From assembly GCA_963924555.1 (NCBI GenBank), contig OZ004585.1:6895488-6959487 (forward strand): DNA of 64,000 nt. Direction: 5' to 3'. Origin of the DNA: Crambe crambe (lineage: Eukaryota; Porifera; Demospongiae; Poecilosclerida; Crambeidae). A program made the translations under genes and the position numbers. Below, piece after piece: positions 50,901 to 62,000 of the stretch; position 1 is the stretch's first letter, and every line of letters begins with the position of its first letter. The notes under the pieces are model-generated. The model ran no database searches. It had not been told where the DNA came from and worked only from the letters and a program-made list of their open reading frames with translations.

Positions 50901-53900
50901 TCAATCTAGAGAACTCAAAGGGCACAGCTTGCTCTGTTACACGGGTACAGAATGCAAAAGCAGACTTAGGATTCTGAGATCAGCTGCCACTCATTATCCT
51001 ATTTTGCGTTCTTTATTACGTGCTGTGTATGTTACTATTAATAGCCTGCACAGCGTATCTAAGCTTGATGAAGCACTCAAGTCTGGTGACTTTGCCTTTC
51101 TAATGAACAATTTAGATGGTGATTCTGAATCTCTTTTGAGTAATGATGTGGAAAAAACTCATGAGCTTACTGAAATAGCACACTCAGTCCTGAGAAGGAG
51201 AGATCTAGAATTGCATCTTCAGGTCACTCATGCTGGGCTAATAGCTGAGTATCAAAAGGCAGTTGAGGACTATCCTCAGAATCCATGCTGTAGCTGTCAG
51301 CAGTTACATCAACGCAGAAACGTAACCAAAGTTAATTTCTCAAATAAATTGGGAAACACTGTGTGGCCTGCGCTGAAACAGTTCATGCTAAGAGACAACA
51401 AACAAGCTGCAGATGAGACACATTTCATGTGCAACTACTGTAAATCTAGTATGAAACATGATAAAATGCCACCACGCTGTGTGCTCAATGGTTTAGAGGT
51501 GATTCCCATTCCAGAAGAGCTGAAAAATTTGGATTGCTTGAGTAAGCAGTTCATTCAACGTGCCAAAAGTTATCAAACTGTTGTTAGGTTAGGCACTTAC
51601 ACAAATAAAGTACCCACATACAACTCATTACAGGCATGCAAGGGTACAATGTTCTTCCTTCCTTTGCCTCTGGGAAAGACCCTAGAGACTTTAGATCAGG
51701 TTAACCATCCAGTTACATCTCTAGCCAGTCCTGAACTCTATATCATAGTCAATGGTAAGCCTACCACTAACAAAATGGTGTGGCGCAGCCTTGTGAATGT
51801 CAAAGATATCAAGGGAGCTGTAGAGAAGCTCAGACAAATCAACTGGCTTTACAAAGACGTAGATGACAGTTCTCTAGACACAACACTCAAGGAAGTCGTA
51901 GAAGTAGTAAGTAACGCTTCTAGCACTATGCTTGAGAAAGCTTCAGATAATGACATATCTGGATTGCAATGTTACACGATAAGAAATTTGAACAACAAGC
52001 TGAATACTGATTCTGACATAGAACAGTATAAGCTTTTGCACGTTGAGGAGGAACCTTTAGACAATCGTCAAAAGTTCCTTGATGTTATGTGTTTTCCAAC
52101 ACTTTTCCCAGATGGAAAGTTTGGAAAGTATCACCCTCGCAGTGTGAAAATTTCCCACAGCGAATATATAAAGTCCCGCCTCTTTAATAAAGACCCTCGA
52201 TTCAGAAAGGAGCCTCGCTACATATTTTACTTGCTTTGGCAGAAAGAAATGAGGGAAATTTCAGCGGGTGTTTACAACCTACTGAAATCTTCAAAATCAC
52301 ACTCAATGACCGTTGGCAACTTATTGGACAAGGTGGGAGCAAATGACGAACACCTGGAATCCAATTTATCCACTATGCTTCAGTCAGTCCGTGGCACAAA
52401 GCAGTATTGGTATGTGCGGCAGAGTGATCTGAGGTGTATGGTACGCGAATACGGTTCACCAACTCTCTTCCTCACATTCAGCTGTGCCGAGTATGAATCT
52501 TATGACATTGTAAGCTATCTCAGGTCTTTGAATGATGTGTCTGATAGTTACAATATAGGAAAGCTATGCACAGAGGACCCTGTTTCTGTCTCTAGGCAGT
52601 TTTCGCACAAATTTCATGCTTTCTTCCAAAAAGTGTTGATCAAAGGTGAGGTTTTGGGCTGTGTAGACCATTACTTTTGGAAAAAAGAGTACCAAGCACG
52701 TGGTGCTCCCCATTTCCACGTACTTTTGTGGATACGTGATGCACCTGTGATTGGTAAGGACGATCCAGACAAAATCCTGGCCTGGATTCAGGAAAGAATT
52801 ACTTGCCACATCCCAGAAAAGGAAAGTAATCCTGAACTGAATTCACTGGTCACGAGATACCAAATGCACAAGTGCAGTGCTTATTGCAGACGACGAGTCA
52901 AGCGTGGTTCTATCTATACAACCACTTGCAAATTCAATTTTCCTCGTGAGCCCTGTGAAAATGCAGTGCTACATTGTGTGGAAGAAAAGCTCAAAAAGCG
53001 CCAAAAAATTTATCAGCTCCCACGGACAGAGTCCGAGACAAGGGTGAATGATTATAATCCCCTTCTTTTGTTGCTGTGGAAGGCTAACATTGACATACAG
53101 TTTGTGGCCGAGTCCTCCTTGGCTCTCAGCTATTATGTCACTGCCTATGTTACCAAAGCTGAAAGAAGCACCTTGCAGGAAGTATGGAATGAGGTAAGTG
53201 ATAACAAGAGTGTCTACAGTCGTTTGTGGAGCTTTGGTGTGAGAGCCCTCCGCTCTCGAGAATGTGGCTTATATGAAGCCAGCGATTTATTAATAGGTCA
53301 TCACCTATGTGAAAAATCGACCACTGTGAAGTGGATCTGTGTCAAGATGCCTCACAAGAGAAGTCGCAGGTTGAAAAACCATAGTGTGTTGCAGGAAATT
53401 GCAGACAACAATCCAGAGAGTGAGGACATCTTTGAGGATGACCTCTTCAATACCCACTATCCCAAAAGACCAGCTGATCTGGAGGACGTCTGCCTGCATG
53501 ACTTTGTAGCCAATTATGATTGGTACAGCAAGGATCGTAATGGCGATAGGATTTACAGGAGGCTGACAAAACCTAGACTTGTGAATCACAAGCTCTATGA
53601 TCCAAACAAAGAAGAGGAGAGGGAAGACTTCTATTATTCCCTCGTACTTCTTTTCGTTCCCTTTAGAAATGAGACTTCCTTGCTCCAGGAGAATGAAAAA
53701 CCAGAGGAAGCATTCAACCGCCTCTTACCTTCCAATGAGAGCTGTTCAGAGTATCACTCTAGATTGCAGAAGATATTGAAAGCACGGGAGGCTCTGAAGA
53801 AAATCAATGATGCAAGAGAGGCAAATAATGATAATGAGGGAACCAACAAGGAAGATCATGACGAACCAGAGTTGTTAGGTCAGGCAAAGTCAGCAATGCT

Positions 53901-56900
53901 GGATGCATTGCACATGAACGCCAAAAAGCCTGATAAACTCACCTTACAAGAAAGAGTCATGATGTTGAATTCTGATCAGAGGAGGATCTTTGAACGTGTA
54001 AAGGACCACCTCCTTCATCAAGTAGAGCATGAAGCTGACGAATGTAATTGTGAATTTGAACCACTTTGCATGTTCATAAGTGGTGTCGGAGGAACTGGCA
54101 AATCGTTTCTCATTGAAGCTCTGAAACAGCTCATAGATGGCATTTGGACGTCTGACGAATTGACGTGTGCAGTTGCTGCACCTACTGGTTTGGCTGCCTT
54201 CAATGTTGGTGGAGTAACCATCCATAGGCTCTTTCAATTGCCTATAGAACATGAAGGCAAAGAGGCTGGTTACTGGTCTCTTTCAAAAGCCTCACAGAAA
54301 ATAATGAAGACCGTGCTTCGTGGTCTCAAAATGATTATTGTAGATGAAGTGTCCATGGTTTCCAGTCTCAACCTTGCATACATGCACCTGAGACTTGAGG
54401 AACTATTTGGTGGACACAGTTGGTTCGGTGGGAAAAATGTTATATTTGTAGGTGATTTGCTTCAGTTGCAGCCTGTTAACGGTAGTCCTGTGTTTGAAAT
54501 GATATCCAAAAAATCACTATGTCACAAACTTGGCTGTACGACATCAGTGAACATATGGAAAAGTTCCATCAAATACGATGAGCTCACCATCAATGAGAGA
54601 CAAAAGAAAGACAGGGAGTTCTCACAAATGCTGGACAGTGTGAGGCGAGGTTCTCCAACTGAGGAAACACTATGCACACTCCAAGAACGTGTTACTGACC
54701 GTTCTGTACCTGAACTCTTTCGTGATCTTAAGAACTCAGACATGAATCCTGTCTGTCTTTTCCCCACCAGAGAGCAGTGCGACCGAGTCAACAATGAAAT
54801 GCTTGGAAGCCTGGACTCAGAAATATACAAAATATCGTGCACTGACGAAGTTGATGAAACAAAGAGCAAAAGCAAGTGGAACAAGAAAGCAGCTGAGAAG
54901 CTAGAGAAACTAAACAAAGACTGCAATAACACTGCAGGATTAGAAGCAGTGCTAAAACTAGCTGTTGGTGCACGTGTTATGCTGAGACGTAACATTGATA
55001 TAGAAGCAGGTTTGGTCAATGGAGCCATTGGCACAGTTATAGCAATCTCAGCAAGATGTATCTCTGTTCAATTTGACCACATCAATGATCCATGTGATAT
55101 TGAAAAGGTAAAGACAAAGTTCATGGTGATGAAAAATTACTTTGTCTACCGTGAGCAATTTCCCCTTATCCTTGCCTATGCAGTTACAATTCACAAATGC
55201 CAAGGTTTATCCTTGGATTGTGCTATCATAGAATTATCAAGCAAGGTATTTGCTGATGGCATGGCTTACGTAGCACTCTCAAGGGTGAAATCGCTTCTTG
55301 GGTTGCACCTAATTTCTCTGGACAAAGACTCAATCAGGGTCAATAGGAAAAGCATCATGGAAATCAATAGACTGAGGGAAATGTATAGAAAAGACCTTCC
55401 TCTGTATGATGTGCCAGCACCAAGAACTCGCTCCAAGCGCAAGCTTACTGGTACTTCTGAACAAATTGAGCCCAATGCTAAGAAGAGAAGGGTTGACAAC
55501 CCTATCAAAGCCAATCCTATCAACTCTCAGCTGGAACAAAGGGTATGGCCTTTCAAATTTCATTCAGTCGATGAGCAATGGCAGCGCAATGCTTGTGCCT
55601 CCCTTGGTCTCCAGTTTGAGAGAAGCAATGGAGCGAGTCCAGGTAGTGGCAGTTTGCCTCTCACTTGTCCAGACAAGAATAAAATTAAGACAATAGTTGG
55701 AGACGGAAATTGCATGTTTCGATCTCTGTCTTATATTATCACGGGTTCACAAGCCCAACATGAGAGGCTACGTACAAAAATTATTCAGCACATGCATGAT
55801 ATCGCTCCCCTTATTATAGGACATATCAGGGGCCGTTCTCAAGATAGATACACCACTGTTGGGGAATACATACAGGGCAGTGGAATGGACAAAACTGGTG
55901 TGTGGGGCACTGATATTGAATTACTAACCCTTGCCCACTTACTAAAAACATGCATATTCTCTTATGACACACAAAGAGACACCTGGGATAGGTTCAAACC
56001 TAGCAGCGTAGACAAGACAGTGAAAACAGACTTAGCATCAAATTCCCTGTATCTAAGACACCCACAAGCTCATTATGAGGTTGTTCTTGCTGTTGAACCT
56101 TTGATAAATTCAAACCCACCTCAACCCAATGAACCAGATGAAAAGAAAGCAGACCATAGCAGTAGTAACAGCATTCCCACAAGCAATCACATAGATGGAA
56201 ACATAATATTACAGGAAGAGTGGCCAGAGTGTAGATTCCATTCAGTGGACGAAGAGTGGCAAAAAGTTGCATGTGGTGTACTAAATATTCCATATCATTG
56301 CAAAAATGGATTAAGTCGGGGTGGTGCCAATGTAATTCTGACACGTCCAGATAAGATGCAAAAAATTATAGCAGATGGCAATTGTCTGTTTCGGTGTCTT
56401 TCCCACATAGTAACGGGAACTCAAAGACATCATGTAGCTGTACGTTTGGCCATAATAGAACACTTGCAAAGAATTCCTGGGTTCTTGGGCACCTATGGCT
56501 ATAAAAGTGTTAATGACTACTTGAATAGAACCAATATGGACAAAATAAACACTTGGGGTACTGATATCGAAATGTTTGCTTTTGCACATTTGCTAAATAC
56601 TCCAATATATTCATTTGTTAAAAATTTAAATGATTGGCATAAATATCCCCCCTCCCGGATAAATCTAACCATGTATGATGATGTCACATGTGATGATGTC
56701 ACACAAAAGGCAATGTACATAAGATTTCATTCTGAACACTTTGAAGTCGTATGCTCAGTCTTATAATTACTTGAATACCTTCGCTATGATGATTGTGTGT
56801 CAGTGCTACTTATTGCACATCACAAAGTATACTTGGCAATTATGCCAGTTGTTATACAGCATCATCATGTATAGCCTGCTGTGTATAAGCACCAGGAGCA

Positions 56901-59010
56901 ACACCACAATGGCACTTCCCAGCTTATTTATATGATTGAAGGAAGAAGTACTGTAGAGAAGGATAATGATTACAACAGTGCAGGGGGGTGCCACTTGAAA
57001 CGTTGGGACACAGCTGGAAGTAAAAAGGTGGTGTTGCATAAAGAATGGCATCATTATAGTGTACTGGCGCACATTAACACATAGGCCAGATGTCATTCAC
57101 TTCCAGTTTAACTGTATATGTATGGATATGGATATATGTAAAAGTCCCAACGAGCACTGATCCTTTCTCTGTATAGGCAACAGTACTTAACACAGACTCA
57201 CAGGCTAAAAAACTTGGTGCCACTGTATGGTAACATACAGTACAAGTTAAAATCAAACCATTCGTGCAAAATTTATTTCGCATTTAACGTTTGTGCTCAT
57301 GCACATCAAGTAACTCGGGTTTACAGCTATAGCTAATGCATTTTTACTGTTCTTCAGTGTTTAATCTTTCAGGCTCCAAAATTATATTTTATAAGAATAC
57401 GGGGTAAGCAGTCATAGCAGCTACATCTTACTGTTTCCTGAGAAAATCCAACTTCATTTTATAGCTATTAGTCCTATGGAGGGTCATGCATGTCAAGGTT
57501 TGCAGCTGGCTATTCATGCAAAAATGCAAGGCATTATTATGTCAGATTCAGTTATTCTATCAAAAATGAAATTTAATTGTGCGAACATTTTGATTTTAAC
57601 TCGTACATATGAATTAAAGCAGAGGGCAGAGAACTTGACTGCTCTGACAGTGATTAGAAGAGTACTGAGACAATTTTATAAACCTGAATGTGTTCTATGT
57701 ACTTGGTTGCACCATGCTGAAGAGCTCCAAATAGAGCGAAACAGTCGAATTGCCACTTTCCTCTTTAACAGAGGGGCAATCAATCACACCATGCTTATAA
57801 TGCATGCTGTGTGGTCGATTGTCCATGGTTACCAAGTACAAAATTTATATTTCATACCCCACATGCGCTGCATGTGGGGAAGGAGCAATTTGTCATAATA
57901 ATAGCTATGTCTCCTCAAAGTTTCATGATCTTATATATGTAGCTAGTCCACCCTTTGACATGTAGCTACCAAGGACTTAAGCAGGGGAGCTAGTGCTAAA
58001 CATTTAATTTAAAAAAAGAGAGAAAACAAGTAAGGGAAAAAAACATTTAAAAAAAATGAAAGGTGATGTAGGGATGACAAAAAACAGTGTACAAAAAAAT
58101 AAAGAAACAAGGGAAGAAATTGTGGAAAGAAAAAGGTTTGACTTATTATCATCCCTACATCAAGCCTATGAATGGAATTATTGTCGCTAATTGACATCTA
58201 CCATAATAGCTACTGGCATCTGACTATAATATTGAAACCTCCCTAATAGTAGAATATTAGAGGCTCTCCTCTTTCAGAAGTGAAAATCTATTAGCAGTCA
58301 CTCTTAGCATGCTTTAGGTTGTTGAGACTGTCCTTTCAGTACCCTTTATCAGAGGTTAAATTGTGAGCACCAAGTACATGCAGTGAAATGAGTAGCTACA
58401 TTCAATTGTACCAGTGAATTAAATGAATCATGAATTATGCAATTGTCCATAGTTATGCAGCCTTTTTGGTAATGAAAACAATTTAGTGTGAAAATTGAAT
58501 GAATCAATGGGAAGGTGGGATGACTGTACGTATACACTCCATGTAATCAGAGCATAGATAAGACATTATTGTACAGGAAGAGAAGGTGGAAAGGTAGGGG
58601 AAGAGTATAATAGTCTAAGTAACTATAGCTAGCTACATACAATAATTCCATTCATAGGCTTGATGTAGGGATGATAATAAGTCAAACCTTTTTCTTTCCA
58701 CAATTTCTTCCCTTGTTTCTTTATTTTTTTGTACACTGTTTTTTGTCATCCCTACATCACCTTTCATTTTTTTTAAATGTTTTTTTCCCTTACTTGTATA
58801 TATATGCTTGATCAGTTTTGAATAATCTGTCTAACAGATATTACTTCTGATGCCACAAGGAAACGAATTTTCTCTCACCTACCAGCAAAGGTGTGTTTCT
58901 ACTTGGTACTTGGTATTCAGTGGCCCGAAAAACGTTTGAAATACTCAATCCCTCCTTCTAATTATGGTTCCTTGGACCTCCATAAAAATGTAAAAAAAAA
59001 TTTTAACCCA

Positions 59011-59042
<32 letters not shown>

Positions 59043-62000
59043 AAGAAAAAATTATGTATAAAAAGTGGAGAAGTACCCAAATTTGACTTTGTCCATGCAC
59101 ACTTTAGTTTATGCCACTAGCTAGCTATAGCTTATCTTGAGAACTGACTTTTGTTTTGAACTCAGAAGAAATAGTTGTTGTTGTTTATTTTTGTTTATTT
59201 GTTGTTGTTTTTGTTGTTGTTGTTTTTTGGTTTATTAAAAAGTGATAAGCATGCATGAAATGTACATGGTAACAGTAGATCAAGAATCATGGGAACTACA
59301 GTTTCTTTGTAGCTATAGCTAGAAGACTCAGTACTGAGAAAGCATGTTTTTGTTTGTTTAATTATTATTTGTTGTTATTTTTGTTGTTGTTTTTGAGTAA
59401 ACTAGATGCTAAATATTATAGAATATATATGTACGTAGATGTAGCACAGCTGAATCTTTTTTCCAGCTTGTGCCTTTATGAAGAACTTGATGATTAAAAA
59501 CCTGAAGAATCATAAAAAGTGCTCTTCCAGTCTCCTGCATGATAACAATGTGAATACAAGGTAGCTATAAGCAGTCATGGCAGCTTGAGAAAATCCAGTT
59601 TCATAGTGGTATTCAATCCTATGGAGGGTACATCTTAGGTTTCTAGTTATTGTTCCTTAGAGTGGTGAAAAATTTTCTACTCTATAAGAAGAATTGTTAA
59701 ATTTCCGCTCTATAAAGTAGGACCAATGCACCTTATTATAATGTCGCAAAGAAGCAGTTGCATTATTGTTTTTCTACTTGGTATTTAATTTTTTTCTTCA
59801 CTGTAGCCACTAACAGATGATGGAGGGCATGAATCATGGTCTCAGCCAAGTAAGTACTTGATCAACGTGGGCCATAGACCAAATTAATAGACAAACAATA
59901 GTCTTGCTGTGCACTTGCACAAAGTAACTACTGATTCGACCAATCAACAATTTGCATGTTTAGTTCTGTACAGAGATGAGAAAATTCCTGGAGTGGTTCT
60001 TGTTAAAGATCAAAGAATTCTTGAGAAGATCTCAAGTGCAGGAAAGAAGATTGACCATGAAAGTGATGCTGGAATAAGTATTGACATTCCTGAAGGCTCT
60101 ATCTCACCTGATGAATCAGTGGACCTGTTGATTCAGCCCAGCTTCAGTGGATCCTTCAAAATACCTGAAGATATGGTGCCAGCTAGTCCAGCCTATCTCA
60201 TAGAAACAAGCAAGCGGATTGTATTGAAAAAACCCCTCACAATGAGAATGCAACACTCTGCTAAACTTAAGACTGAAGAAGATTGTAAGAATATTGTGTT
60301 CTTGAGGGCTAGTTCTGATCCAGAGTACAGGGGATCCGATCCAGTTTATGTCTTCAGGAAAGTAGAGGGAGCTAGAGGAACGTTTAATGAAGGAAGTCAA
60401 TTTGGTGAAGTAGCACTTACACATTTCAGTTGGTGGATGGCATTTATAAGACTTTTCGGAATAATTGGAGGTATTTATAGCAACGATTGTTTCTTCTAAA
60501 TAGCTTGTAAATATGCTCTGTAGGTGAAAATCTGTATTCTGCAAGATTATATAACTCATTGAATGCTGCAGCTGAAGTCTCTGCTGTATTTTGTATGTGT
60601 CCTCATCACACAATTTATACTCAGGTAGGTAGAACCATATAGCATCTTAGCATCCCACTTGTTTTAGTTAGAGCATTTTACGTTATGCATGGTTCAGTTT
60701 TGTGATAAGAGCATCCCTGAAGATTACTTTGGATTATCAACGAGACCTACTGTTCATAATACATTGGCTATATCAAGTGATGCAGTTGCTCTTAAAACTC
60801 AGAATACGACAAAATGTATAATGGATAAGTCAGAAGTAAGTTTACTTACTTATACATAATAGCCTGTAGCTATTATGAACTAAATCTCCTTCATCTGGTT
60901 TAGATTTCAAAAGTTGAAATCGACTATCCATTGATCAATAATCGTGAAGACCCTATAATGGTACCTGACTACCCTCCCAGAATCAGTATCACTTGCACCA
61001 CTGCTAGATCTGAGCCCCTGACACTGTCTACGGAGGGACTGGAAAAAGATTGCACTTTTACGATTATTCCTGCTGCAAGTATGTTTTTAATTTATGAGTG
61101 TGCACATACACTATAGCTACCATTCAAGCATTCTAATTTTTATTGCCTGTGGTTCTAGCTATTAGCTATTTGGTGCTTATCGTTCGTTTGTTTGTTTGTT
61201 TGTTTATTTGTTTGCTCCCAAATATCAACCTAATGACATTAATGAAATCTGTGAGACATTTTAATTTCTAACTCAGACATGGTTATAGCTAGCATCTTGG
61301 TAGGCTACTGGCACTTTGAACATGCATAAAGCTTATGCTTTGTAAAGCTACAGCTAAAGCAACAAATTTTTGATTTTCACAGGGATGAGTGGACTCAATG
61401 CATATGACAATGAAGCATTACCAATCAAACCGAGTAAGTTTAGTGTGATTATTACTAGATAGCTAGCTAATAGCAAGATTAAATTCTAAAGAGTGCACAC
61501 TATTTGGGGGGGGGGGGGGGGGGGGGCTGGGGGAAGCTAAAGGACTTAGCTACCTTAAGAATTGAGAGGCTCATACTTTGCTCTAAAAAATGGTATCACT
61601 TCAGATTAGTATTAAATAGTAGTCTTGCAAGCCCACTCACCCGCACATGCAAAGGGAAAAAAAAACAGTGGCAGATCTAGGAATGGGCCCAGCCCCCCCC
61701 AGCTATAACAAGAATGTGGCTTGCATGCATGCAAGCTACAAACGATGTCACTGATGTCAGCTGCTCTGCAATTACAAGTCACATTTTCATATCCGTGCGC
61801 AGATGCATTTTGGCTAAAAAGTGGGTGTGGTTGGACAAAAGTGGGCGTGGTCAGACAAAAACTTTTTCGCACGCAAGCGCACGGATATAGGCTCCCTATA
61901 TCTGTAATTCCTAGATCCGCCCCTGAAAAGGGGTCTGGTCAAACTGCATAGAAGGCTTTGTTAGCATTATGATTGGTGAGTGAAGCAAGATTGAGATTCG

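Noticed and set aside
54522-55034. 170-codon minus-strand frame
   Set aside because: Shadow of the Helitron helicase coding region on the opposite strand.
57476-57898. 140-codon plus-strand frame after the Helitron
   Set aside because: Starts inside the right inverted repeat, has no recognisable domain and no paralogue in the window; could be chance in AT-rich DNA.
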